From the NCBI GenBank assembly GCA_900754715.1, contig CAAEDX010000226.1, forward strand, positions 1 to 22,435: a stretch of DNA of 22,435 nucleotides, in the 5' to 3' direction. This DNA is from Erysipelotrichaceae bacterium. GTDB taxonomy: Bacteria; Bacillota_I; Bacilli_A; Erysipelotrichales; Erysipelotrichaceae. This document shows, piece by piece, positions 1 through 7,107 of this stretch. Under the pieces are notes generated by a model, which saw only the letters and a program-made list of their open reading frames with translations, did no database searches and was not told the DNA's origin. The translations under genes were made by a program, and so were the position numbers. Within the stretch, counting starts at the first letter, position 1. Every line of letters starts with the position of its first letter.

Positions 1-15
1 CATTGCCAGTTTCAT
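1..15 (-). CDS. Start of a third gene of the thiamine-precursor transport operon (partial)
   Basis: Only the first five codons are in the window (ATG at 15, reading M-K-L-A-M). A GGAG motif five bases before the ATG and an 8-base gap after the upstream stop codon at 24-26 show that a real gene starts here in the same operon. The operon so far has a binding protein and a permease but no ATPase. By analogy with thiXYZ operons this is therefore likely the ATP-binding subunit. That identity is inference, because no motif is visible. Confidence 0.5.
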
Positions 16-23
16 GAGCGCTC

Positions 24-1016
24 CTAATCCAGGTCCGTGATGAATTCGTTGGTGTATTGCTCGCTGGCCGCGATCGGTTCATCGATCAGGCCATATTCCA
101 CCATGAAGTCCGTATAATTATCCCATACGACATCTTCCATCACGCCCCAGTTTTCCTTGTCATCCGTATAATTGGCAGACAGGAACGCCTGTGATTTCTT
201 CAGGAATTCGATGTCATAATCAGGCACATATTTCGCAAGGATCTCTGCAGATTCGTCCGGATTGTCAATGGCGTACTGATATCCTTTCTTCACCGCGCGC
301 AGGAAGGATCTGACCAGCTGCGGATCGTTTTCGATGACATCTTCGCTTGCGATCAATACCGGAGTGTAATAGTCCAGGCGTTCATCGTATTCGTTCAGCG
401 GCATATAGTTCAGCGCAAAGCCGGCCATCTCGGCCTTGACGTTGTCCCAGCCCTCAAAGAACCATTTGATATCGACATCGCCTTCCAGCGCGGCAAAGCC
501 GTCTCCGCTGTCGCCGACGATGGTGATCTTATCCGGATCAGCACCGGCCTTTGTCATGCAGGCACGAATGACCGCTTCTTCGCTTGGCGACTGCCAGCCA
601 GCGTACACCTTGCCCTCAAAATCAGCCGGGCTGTTGATGTTCTTGGATGCAGCACTGACAAACCCGGAGGTGTTATGCTTGATGACCGTGGCGATGGCAC
701 GGATCGGCAGCGGATCTTCCGCCGTGCGCGCATATGTCACATCTTCCTGATATGATACGCCGAACTCGCCGCGTCCCGCGCCGACCAGCGTGGCGCTCGT
801 CTGGTCATTGCCCGGCTCCACGATATTGAGCGTGATGCCTTCGTCTTCAAAATATCCCAGATCCTGTGCCACATAGATACCAGTGTGATTGGTGTTGGGC
901 ACATAATCCAGGATCAGGGTCACTTCGCGGTCTCCCTCTTCATTTCCTGCTGAGCCGCAGGCGCACAGGCTGCTCGCCAGCAAGGCGCAGCATAAAGCTT
1001 TCCATCTTTTTTTCAT
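24..1016 (-). CDS. thiY: Thiamine-pyrimidine (HMP-type) ABC transporter, substrate-binding lipoprotein
   Basis: This 330-residue NMT1/THI5-like periplasmic-type binding protein delivers a pyrimidine precursor of thiamine (HMP or its formylamino derivative) to the permease encoded upstream. Residues 1-20 form a lipoprotein signal peptide: Lys/Arg start, hydrophobic core, lipobox LCAC with lipid-bearing Cys20. Family signatures follow: DYVPNTNHTGIYVA near residue 40, a GVSYQE segment, HNTSGF, GWQSPSEEAVI and FFEGWD. The open frame extends back to 1223, but ATG 1016 is chosen because it has an AAGGAGG site 10 bases upstream and a signal peptide right after it. The ATG overlaps the permease stop (ATGA), so the two are translationally coupled. 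The TPP riboswitch at the head of the operon supports a thiamine role. The exact ligand cannot be told from sequence alone. Confidence 0.88.
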   Translation of the reverse strand: MKKRWKALCCALLASSLCACGSAGNEEGDREVTLILDYVPNTNHTGIYVAQDLGYFEDEGITLNIVEPGNDQTSATLVGAGRGEFGVSYQEDVTYARTAEDPLPIRAIATVIKHNTSGFVSAASKNINSPADFEGKVYAGWQSPSEEAVIRACMTKAGADPDKITIVGDSGDGFAALEGDVDIKWFFEGWDNVKAEMAGFALNYMPLNEYDERLDYYTPVLIASEDVIENDPQLVRSFLRAVKKGYQYAIDNPDESAEILAKYVPDYDIEFLKKSQAFLSANYTDDKENWGVMEDVVWDNYTDFMVEYGLIDEPIAASEQYTNEFITDLD

Positions 1017-1777
1017 TCCTTGTTCCTCCTTCGCTGAACATGCGGGAAAATGATCCGTTCCAGCAGCTTCATGGCCAGATTCAATAACAGGCTGAGCACG
1101 ATGATGATCACCACGCAGGCGAACACTTTGTCCAGCATATACCCGTTCTTCACCCGGATCATGTAATAGCCCAGACCGGCCGCCGCGCTGAGCCATTCGC
1201 CGACGATGGCACCGCCGATACAATAAGTGGCGCTCACCTGCAGGCCGGAAAACAATGCGCTGGCTGCCGAAGGGATCTTCACCATCCGATAGATCTGAAA
1301 GGTCGATGCCCCGAAGCTCTTCAGCAGGCTGATCTGTTCCTCATCGCATTGCGCGAGCGCCTCCGTAAAGGAGATGGCGATCGGAAAGAAGCACATGAAG
1401 ATGACCATCAGGATCTTGGGCGCCATGCCAAAGCCCAGCCAGATGGCGAACAATGGCCCCAGCACCATGACCGGCACGGTCTGGGTCACGACCAAATGCG
1501 GAAAGATGCAGCGCTTGAAGGTGCGCGAAAGATCCATCAGGATCGCCAGGATGATGGCCAGCAGGGCCGACAGCCCAAGGCCGATCAGCGCCTCGCTCAG
1601 CGTGACAGACGCGTGATACATCAGCTCCGAAAAATTCTCGATCACGGCCATCAGCACATCGCTGGGGGCCGGAAGGATATAGAGGCTGATGTCAAACAGC
1701 CGCACGGCTCCTTCCCAAATGCCCAGCGTGATCACTGCCGTCAGCAGCGGCAGCAGCCAGTTGTGTCGTTTCTTCAT
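1013..1777 (-). CDS. thiX: Thiamine-precursor ABC transporter permease (BPD_transp_1 family)
   Basis: This 254-residue integral membrane protein would form the channel of the pyrimidine importer with the downstream binding protein. Hydrophobic segments alternate with short loops over the whole length. The cytoplasmic coupling loop is visible as EALAQCDEEQISLLKSFGAS followed by IPSAASALFSGLQ, matching the EAA motif of the SsuC/TauC/ThiX permeases. The frame stays open to 1849, but that extension runs through the attenuator hairpin and is not credible. ATG 1777 has AAAGGAG eight bases upstream. It is the first gene behind the TPP riboswitch, so it should be off when thiamine pyrophosphate is abundant. 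The permease class is secure; the thiamine role rests on the riboswitch and on the ThiY-like partner. Confidence 0.85.
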   Translation of the reverse strand: MKKRHNWLLPLLTAVITLGIWEGAVRLFDISLYILPAPSDVLMAVIENFSELMYHASVTLSEALIGLGLSALLAIILAILMDLSRTFKRCIFPHLVVTQTVPVMVLGPLFAIWLGFGMAPKILMVIFMCFFPIAISFTEALAQCDEEQISLLKSFGASTFQIYRMVKIPSAASALFSGLQVSATYCIGGAIVGEWLSAAAGLGYYMIRVKNGYMLDKVFACVVIIIVLSLLLNLAMKLLERIIFPHVQRRRNKE

Positions 1778-1798
1778 CGCGCATGCTCCTTTCCCAGC

Positions 1799-1843
1799 AA
1801 AAAAAGACCGCATCATATTTGCGTAAGTAAAGATGCGGTCTTT
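1799..1843 (-). terminator. Riboswitch expression platform: intrinsic terminator
   Basis: On the minus strand, AAAGACCGCATC and GATGCGGTCTTT form a 12-bp perfect stem around a 17-base loop, followed by a T-run ahead of the thiX ribosome binding site. It sits directly downstream of the TPP aptamer. This is the usual layout for ligand-induced transcription termination. Confidence 0.85.
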
Positions 1844-1844
1844 C

Positions 1845-1945
1845 ATCACAAATATGATCCCTACGACGGCATTACCCGACAGGTTCGATGGGTCTAAACA
1901 CTCCTGCTTACTCTCAGGCCAGTAACGTGGCCTCCCCGTATGTTT
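1845..1945 (-). promoter_or_regulatory. TPP riboswitch aptamer (THI element)
   Basis: Reading the minus strand from about 1938, the conserved THI-box blocks appear in order: CGGGGAGGCC, CCTGAGAG (about 1911-1918), ACCC with GAACCTG (1880-1886), then GGGTAATGCCG and CGTAGGGA (about 1858-1865). These are the thiM-like sensor segments that bind the pyrimidine and pyrophosphate of TPP. The closing P1 helix is weak by eye, so the outer boundaries are approximate. A terminator follows, and the controlled genes are thiX, thiY and the next gene. Confidence 0.92.
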
Positions 1946-1954
1946 ACCGCCACA

Positions 1955-1983
1955 AGTATAAGCGTTCTGTCAGAAAAAGTCAA
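1955..1983 (-). promoter_or_regulatory. Sigma-A promoter of the thiamine transport operon
   Basis: Minus strand: -35 TTGACT (1983-1978), a 17-base spacer and -10 TATACT (1960-1955). The start point would be near 1948, just before the riboswitch aptamer. Both boxes differ from consensus by one base. Confidence 0.75.
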
Positions 1984-1995
1984 TGTGCGAAAGCT

Positions 1996-2024
1996 TTGAC
2001 AAATGCGGCGGATCATGCTAAAAC
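1996..2024 (+). promoter_or_regulatory. Candidate sigma-A promoter for the DUF2798-type gene
   Basis: Plus strand: perfect -35 TTGACA (1996-2001), 17-base spacer, -10 TAAAAC (2019-2024, four of six matches). It is divergent from the riboswitch promoter, and the two -35 boxes are only 12 bases apart (1984-1995 between them). Confidence 0.5.
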
Positions 2025-2050
2025 AAAGACAGCGTGTAGCTGATAAGCAG

Positions 2051-2081
2051 GGCGTATGACAGCGATGTCATACGCCTTTTT
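2051..2081 (+). terminator. Terminator-like hairpin in the leader of the DUF2798-type gene
   Basis: GGCGTATGACA and TGTCATACGCC form an 11-bp perfect stem with a GCGA loop, followed by five T. It lies between the only plus-strand promoter seen and the ribosome binding site at about 2090. It therefore acts either as an attenuator for the downstream gene or as a protein-binding palindrome. No plus-strand gene ends upstream that would need a terminator. Confidence 0.65.
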
Positions 2082-2101
2082 GCGCTTGAGGAGGAAAACA
2101 A

Positions 2102-2629
2102 ATGCCAAAGACAACCGTACAAAAGATCATCTTCGGCCTGTTGATGTCTTATTTCATGGCCATCGGCATGGAGATCTACAACACGGCCATCAACAGCGGC
2201 GTACCACAGCTGACGGGCGGATTCAGCGCCCTCTCTTATGACGTCGTCCATGATGCCCTAAAGGAAGCAGCCTATATGGGCATCATCGTGTTCGTCATCT
2301 CCGAACTGCTTGGAAACCGGATCGGCGCCCGCTTCATGATGCGCCATAGCGCACCGGAAGATCCGCCGTATTTCCGGCAGCTGATGCGGCAGGCCGGCAC
2401 GGTGGCATTCATGTGTCCGGCAATGAGCCTGATCGCTTCCATCTTGTTCAATATCATTCTCGCTCATCACACGTTCCTCGATCTGCCGGTCATCTGGATC
2501 GGCACCGTATTGAAAAATTTCCCGATGGCGTTTTTCTGGAACGTGTTCGCCGCCGCCCCGCTTGCCCGCGCGGTATACGATGCGCTGTTTCAGCGTCGCA
2601 GCCGGAAGGTCGAAGGCGCCAGCCGATAG
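2102..2629 (+). CDS. DUF2798-type four-helix membrane protein
   Basis: A 175-residue membrane protein with about four hydrophobic helices arranged as two similar halves. Helix 1 (FGLLMSYFMAIGMEIYNTAIN) resembles helix 3 (VAFMCPAMSLIASILFNIIL). Helix 2, followed by a basic stretch, resembles helix 4 with the signature KNFPMAFFWNVFAAAPLAR. This pattern fits the DUF2798 family, whose function is unknown. The start ATG 2102 has GAGGAGGA upstream. It is the only plus-strand gene of the window and probably stands alone. Its last 40 bases overlap the 3' end of the ABC permease gene on the other strand. No transport motif or catalytic residue can be named. Confidence 0.75.
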   Translation: MPKTTVQKIIFGLLMSYFMAIGMEIYNTAINSGVPQLTGGFSALSYDVVHDALKEAAYMGIIVFVISELLGNRIGARFMMRHSAPEDPPYFRQLMRQAGTVAFMCPAMSLIASILFNIILAHHTFLDLPVIWIGTVLKNFPMAFFWNVFAAAPLARAVYDALFQRRSRKVEGASR

Positions 2630-4173
2630 ACCAGGATGCGCGCGATCACCGCATACAGCACGGAAAAGATGATCATGACACCGCCAAAGACGATCGGATC
2701 CATCCGCAGATAAATGAACGCAAAGCACACCAGGTAAGTGATGCCCATCACGACACCATAGGTGCTGCTTTTTGTTTCAGTAGCTTCATTGTAAGGCTGA
2801 AGCAGATAGTAACAAGTCAGATAATGGATCGAAAAGAACGCGCTCGTCGCCATGATGCAGAGCAGGACGATCGGATAGACCAGGATATTGTCGGTTCCGC
2901 CGCTGAGCCAGATGAGCAGCGGCAGGCCCAGCGCAAGCACCGAGGCCGGCATCAGATTGATGAGGATCACGTCGCGCAGGCGCAGCTTGAACAAAGAAAG
3001 GATCACATCTGGGCGACGGTAAAATGAATACGTGAGCATGCTGCGGTCACAGTTGCGGAACATCGCCTGCACTACGCTCTTTCCGGAATTGAATGAATAG
3101 ATGAGGAAGATGAAATAAGGAAGGAACATCAGGACCAGTTCATTGGCGACCTCCCTGGCTTGCGGAAACGCGACCAGGGCAGCCGCAGCGGCAGCGACCA
3201 GCGCCAACGTGATCAGCGTCATTCGCTTGGCATAGCGAAGCAGCAGCTTCTGATGCCGCTTCACAAACAGCTCGTTGAAATACGCATAGCCTTTTTTGTG
3301 ACTGGTGATGGCCGTATCGGCGCTGATGGACTTGCGGTAATTCTCATCCGTGATCTTCTTCAAATTCAGCTGGACCGCAGAGGTTCCTTGACTCAACAGC
3401 ACCTGATACATCGGACGATACAAACGAAACTGGCAGAGATAAGAAAAGCCATAGATGGCCAGCACCAGGCTCAATGCGGTGAACAGCGGAAAGCAAAGCA
3501 CCGGCAGTACCCGCGCAAATGCCAGCGGCGCAAATGCCAGCGCCCAGCATAAGGCGATCGTGCCCCAGACTGCTTTCACCGGGCTGTTTTCATTGCGGAT
3601 GATCCGCTTTCTTTCATATTTGCGCAAAGAATACCAGCCTGATATGCACTTCAGCGCGCAAGGCAGCAGCGGACAGACGATGACGCACCACCAGGGCAGG
3701 GTGCCCAGACCCGCGCAGATCCCCAAAAAGGCCGCAAAGCCGATGAAGAGCTTGAGCAGCTCATAGAGGTAGTTGCTGACGGTAAAGTTTCTGGCATCCA
3801 TGCGCATCAGAATGATGGCATAGTACTTATCCCGGGTCGGATCAAACAAGCGATTATTGGATACCGCGCCGGCGATGCTCAGAAACAGCAGGATGTGCAG
3901 GAAACCGGCGGTCCATGTGTCAGGCGGCAGCAGCTGCGTGACTGGCGCCAGCACCACGATGCCCAGATATGCCCCCTTTTGCAGGAACATGCCCAGGATC
4001 TCCATCAGGATGGCAATGACACAGGCAAAGCGTTTCAGGCCGCGGCTGCGATACAAAGCCGAAGGAAGCAGGCGGCGCACCAGCGGCAGCTGCTTCAGCG
4101 AATAAATGATCGAATTGACCCGATAAGTGATCCGCAGACGATATGAGGTCGCAAATACTGAAAACATGCTCAT
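2590..4173 (-). CDS. ABC exporter permease, large multi-helix type
   Basis: A 527-residue protein with many hydrophobic segments (about 10-12 by eye), separated in the middle by a hydrophilic stretch of roughly 60 residues (near QLNLKKITDENYRKSIS to FVKRHQKLL). It begins with the ATGA overlap of the ATPase stop codon, so both subunits are made together. No extracytoplasmic domain, peptidase or binding-protein gene is present, which fits an ABC-2-like exporter rather than an importer. The substrate is unknown. Size and layout resemble two-gene exporters of Bacillota linked to peptide or drug export, but no subfamily can be assigned. The 3' end runs 40 bases into the convergent DUF2798-type gene with no terminator between them. 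Confidence 0.75.
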   Translation of the reverse strand: MSMFSVFATSYRLRITYRVNSIIYSLKQLPLVRRLLPSALYRSRGLKRFACVIAILMEILGMFLQKGAYLGIVVLAPVTQLLPPDTWTAGFLHILLFLSIAGAVSNNRLFDPTRDKYYAIILMRMDARNFTVSNYLYELLKLFIGFAAFLGICAGLGTLPWWCVIVCPLLPCALKCISGWYSLRKYERKRIIRNENSPVKAVWGTIALCWALAFAPLAFARVLPVLCFPLFTALSLVLAIYGFSYLCQFRLYRPMYQVLLSQGTSAVQLNLKKITDENYRKSISADTAITSHKKGYAYFNELFVKRHQKLLLRYAKRMTLITLALVAAAAAALVAFPQAREVANELVLMFLPYFIFLIYSFNSGKSVVQAMFRNCDRSMLTYSFYRRPDVILSLFKLRLRDVILINLMPASVLALGLPLLIWLSGGTDNILVYPIVLLCIMATSAFFSIHYLTCYYLLQPYNEATETKSSTYGVVMGITYLVCFAFIYLRMDPIVFGGVMIIFSVLYAVIARILVYRLAPSTFRLRR

Positions 4174-4868
4174 TCCTCCCGCAGGGCATCCAGGATCTTT
4201 TCCCTGAATTCATCCTCATTCAGTCCCGCCGCGGAAACTTCCTGCAGCACGCCGTGATTGAGGATCACGATCTCATCGCAAAGATCAAGCGCAAGTTCCA
4301 TGATGTGGGTCGACAAGATCAGGATGTGATCTTCCTTCAGCGAGCGCAAAATGCCTTTCATCTCTTCCGCCACGACCACATCCAAAGAGGTCAGCGGCTC
4401 ATCCAGCAACAGTACATTCGGCCTGGCAATGATGTTGATGAGCATCTGCATCTTGTTCTTCATGCCATGAGAAAAGTCTTTCAGCAGCCGGTCGCGGTCT
4501 TCCGGTTCCATGTTGATGTAGTCAAAGTATTCATCGATGCTTTTTACATCCGCAATGTGCTTTTCATTGATCTCGATGAAAAACTTCAGAAACTCGCGGG
4601 CCGTCAGAAATTCCGGCACGGCCGGTGTGGAAAGCACATAGCCCACATCCTCCATCTGCAGCTCTCGCTCTGTGCCGGCCTCGCGCAGACAGAAACGGCC
4701 GGAATCCACCGGCAGATCCTGATTCAGGCAGTTGAACAGCGTGGTCTTGCCAGCGCCGTTTCGTCCCAGCAGGCCATAGATCTTTCCTTTGGGAAAGACA
4801 AAGCTGATATCCTTGAGCACTTGTTTTTCTTCAAAGTGCTTTTCCAGATGTTCGATCACTAATTCCAT
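4170..4868 (-). CDS. ABC exporter ATP-binding protein
   Basis: A 232-residue nucleotide-binding subunit that powers the permease encoded just downstream. Visible motifs: Walker A GRNGAGKTT near residue 35, a signature loop in the variant form FSHGMKNKM near residue 133 (as in exporter ATPases with S-x-G-M-K in place of LSGGQ), Walker B VLLLDEP followed by TSLD, and the H-loop STHIMELA. ATG 4868 is preferred over ATG 4883, because GGAGG lies eight bases before 4868 and the upstream ATG has no good site. It is the first gene of the operon, transcribed from the promoter at 4921-4950. Confidence 0.88.
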   Translation of the reverse strand: MELVIEHLEKHFEEKQVLKDISFVFPKGKIYGLLGRNGAGKTTLFNCLNQDLPVDSGRFCLREAGTERELQMEDVGYVLSTPAVPEFLTAREFLKFFIEINEKHIADVKSIDEYFDYINMEPEDRDRLLKDFSHGMKNKMQMLINIIARPNVLLLDEPLTSLDVVVAEEMKGILRSLKEDHILILSTHIMELALDLCDEIVILNHGVLQEVSAAGLNEDEFREKILDALREE

Positions 4869-4920
4869 TGATTTATCCTCCATATCCCTTTGCGGCTATC
4901 ATATCATGGTTACTTTAAAT

Positions 4921-4950
4921 ATCATACCCCCCCCCGCCAAAAAAAGTCAA
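4921..4950 (-). promoter_or_regulatory. Exporter promoter with a G9 tract in its spacer
   Basis: Minus strand: -35 TTGACT (4950-4945), an 18-base spacer, -10 TATGAT (4926-4921). The spacer consists almost entirely of a T-run, GGC and nine consecutive G (4935-4927). The -35 box starts four bases after the stop codon of the upstream gene. A change of one or two G would move the spacing away from or toward the 17-base optimum. Confidence 0.65.
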
Positions 4951-4953
4951 CGC

Positions 4954-6507
4954 CTACCGCGGCGCGGGCAATCTTTTGATTCCAAGATGTGCAAGCGCAT
5001 ATGCGATTTCTTCTTCCTGAAAGCTTTGATGCTGAAGACAGACTCGCATCTGCGCAGATGTGCACTGTGACCAGGAATCATATATTTCTCGTGCTTTTTT
5101 CAGTGCCTCTGCTTTCCAATCTATATCACTGTGATCGACAGCGTAGTCAGCTTGAGATTCCTCAAATCCTTCGCTGATCAGCATATCTTTTAACTGTGCT
5201 TTTGAACATACCGCAAACGTATGAATGTGCTTTGCCTTGCGAAGCGCATGCGCATTCCAGTCTATCGTATCGCGCTCCATGAAAGATCGGACGAGCGTGG
5301 CTGAAAATCCTGTATTTTGAAGCATTTGCGCAAATACCGAAGCAGCCATATCGCTGTATTTTGCCTGTTCGCTGGCATAATCAGAGATGATCGTATTCCA
5401 ATCCAGACGCGAAAATATCATCTCAATCTGTTCATCTTGATATCCTTCTTCCTTCATCCTGTCAAAAAGATCCTGATCAAAAAAACCGTATTCTTCGATC
5501 AAGCTTTTTGCTTCTTTCAACGCCAGCTCATCCCAATGACGCGCAAACATCTCATTGATCTGTGCTTCGCTGAACCCATCCACGCGCAAAGCGTCTCTGA
5601 GCGACTGCGGCGAACAGCAAGAACTTTCCATATAGTCATGCGCTATCTGATAAGCTCGCCAGCTCCAGTCGCATTGACAATGCTCGATCACATAATCGAT
5701 GACTTCTGCTTCATAATCATCTTCTAACCAGCCTCTTATTTCCGCAGGGGTCAGATCCTCATCTTGCAGTAAGTCCTCAACTTCTGCCAGCGCATCTTCT
5801 CTTTCTATGTCAATATCTTCCCAGCTCAGGTTTTCCTCAAGATCATCTGCTTCCTCTTCGAGGGCGATATCTGCTTCAGATTTCTCATACGAATAGACGT
5901 GGGCATTGGCCGCCATCCAGTCAACCAGATCAATGATCTTTCTGGCCCACTCCAGCGCGAGCCGTACCCTGCCGCTGCTCATCTTTTTAACAGAATCGAT
6001 CAGATCGATCCTGGCCACCGGCTGATCGATGTCATCAAGGCCGATTACAATTTGCATCATATGACAGACATCGACCTTCCTGATTCCTGCCACACTGCCC
6101 AGATATGCCGGAAGCGGATCCATGATGGCACCGCCAATAAGCGCTCTGCCGATCCCGCCTTTGACCTTAGCGTCCTCATCACAAATGAATTCGATGCCGG
6201 TTATCTGATTAAAACGATAGATCTCTTCTGAATGTGATGGGATGATAAATAATCCATGTTCCTGATCTACGATCAGATAGTGCGCCGCAGAATCTGTTGC
6301 TTTGAAGAGTGTTTGCAGACGTTCCCGCCGTTCCTTTTTTCTCGTGGCCGATTCGATTTTTTTCTTCACCTGAGCTGTCGTATAAGTGCGCGGATCACCA
6401 GTGATCTCCGCTTTTCTTGAACAACTGGCACAAAGAAAACCGTCGCTGATTTCTTTTCCGGGCTGCCCGCAGATGCTGCAGGGCCCTTTTTTTCTGAACC
6501 ATCCCAT
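4954..6507 (-). CDS. Zinc ribbon / PH-like / Ltp-repeat protein of unknown function
   Basis: A 517-residue cytoplasmic protein (no signal peptide or membrane helix). Residues 8-30 hold two CxxC pairs (Cys10, 13, 26, 29), a DUF4428-like zinc ribbon. Residues about 75-195 resemble the PH-like domain often paired with it: LIVDQEHGLFIIPS, the glycine-rich KGGIGRALIGGA, then a beta-rich part ending in a helix. An acidic linker follows. From about residue 225 to the end there are some six helical repeats of 44-52 residues, each opening with a tryptophan (229, 281, 325, 370, 417, 464) and best conserved as DW-x-AL-KAK ... L-x-x-GF-x-x-x-x-A-x-YAVDH. This resembles the Ltp domain of the phage TP-J34 exclusion lipoprotein, where it normally follows a lipoprotein signal that is absent here. 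ATG 6507 is chosen; a GTG at 6516 is the alternative and neither has a strong ribosome site. Function unknown. Confidence 0.7.
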   Translation of the reverse strand: MGWFRKKGPCSICGQPGKEISDGFLCASCSRKAEITGDPRTYTTAQVKKKIESATRKKERRERLQTLFKATDSAAHYLIVDQEHGLFIIPSHSEEIYRFNQITGIEFICDEDAKVKGGIGRALIGGAIMDPLPAYLGSVAGIRKVDVCHMMQIVIGLDDIDQPVARIDLIDSVKKMSSGRVRLALEWARKIIDLVDWMAANAHVYSYEKSEADIALEEEADDLEENLSWEDIDIEREDALAEVEDLLQDEDLTPAEIRGWLEDDYEAEVIDYVIEHCQCDWSWRAYQIAHDYMESSCCSPQSLRDALRVDGFSEAQINEMFARHWDELALKEAKSLIEEYGFFDQDLFDRMKEEGYQDEQIEMIFSRLDWNTIISDYASEQAKYSDMAASVFAQMLQNTGFSATLVRSFMERDTIDWNAHALRKAKHIHTFAVCSKAQLKDMLISEGFEESQADYAVDHSDIDWKAEALKKAREIYDSWSQCTSAQMRVCLQHQSFQEEEIAYALAHLGIKRLPAPR

Positions 6508-6529
6508 ATATCTCACGCTCTCTTCTGCT

Positions 6530-6550
6530 CTTTATTGTATCACAATAAAG
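6530..6550 (-). promoter_or_regulatory. Extended -10 promoter inside a 9-3-9 palindrome
   Basis: CTTTATTGT (6530-6538) and ACAATAAAG (6542-6550) are perfect inverted arms around a three-base centre. The minus-strand -10 element TACAAT (6539-6534), with TG one base upstream (an extended -10), lies within the palindrome. This suggests an operator whose repressor blocks RNA polymerase in front of the zinc ribbon/Ltp gene. No clear -35 box is seen. The arms are AT-rich with no T-tail, so this is not a terminator. Confidence 0.55.
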
Positions 6551-6604
6551 TAAAACGCCGCGGCATGACTTGCACGGCTTAAAGTGAGCTCATTCTTCAT
6601 CATT

Positions 6605-7048
6605 TCAATATTGTTCGATGCAGCCCTTGGTCTTGATGATGCGTGATTCGATCGGTTCTTTGACCTCACTGATCTTAAAGACCGTGATCGTAAACATCCA
6701 ATCGTCTCCAAAATCATAATGAAGCGAAAACTTCTGTCCCTTATGAAGCGCAAGCTCATCCAGCGTGATATCGACCGATGGCTCATGATATCGAGGGCAT
6801 GCCCGATAAGCATGGCGGCCGTACATCTGATTGTCCATGCAAAACCCATACAGATGGTCGTGATCAAAATCAAAGGCATCCAAGATGACCCAGCACAATT
6901 CCCGCAAGGTCCGAACGCCGCAGATCTCGATCGTCCGGAACACTTCCCGGCTTCTGCCGGCCGGGTAAATTTTCAATGTATATTGCCTGATCAGTTTGTT
7001 CTCTTTCGCTTTGAACTGTTCTGTCAACGAATTTGTTTCTTTGTCCAT
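6605..7048 (-). CDS. pRiA4b ORF-3-like protein
   Basis: A 147-residue protein of the plasmid pRiA4b ORF-3 family, function unknown. Family marks are RTIEICGVRTLRELCWVILDAF, then DHDHLYGFCMDN, and the core HYDFGDDWMFTITV near the C-terminus. The frame is open upstream to 7270, but that part belongs to a decayed neighbour. ATG 7048 has AGAGGA nine bases upstream and begins just before the family homology. Homologues are often plasmid- or transposon-associated, which fits this accessory-looking patch beside a pseudogene. It may be slightly shorter than typical members. Confidence 0.72.
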   Translation of the reverse strand: MDKETNSLTEQFKAKENKLIRQYTLKIYPAGRSREVFRTIEICGVRTLRELCWVILDAFDFDHDHLYGFCMDNQMYGRHAYRACPRYHEPSVDITLDELALHKGQKFSLHYDFGDDWMFTITVFKISEVKEPIESRIIKTKGCIEQY

Positions 7049-7107
7049 GCTTTGTTTTCCTCTTTCTCTCATCAGCGGCATAACAGCACTGTTTTCTGCT
7101 TCGCGAA

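Noticed and set aside
1017..1223. N-terminal extension of the binding-protein reading frame to 1223
   Set aside because: It lies inside the permease gene in another frame. The start at 1016 has a ribosome site and a lipoprotein signal peptide.
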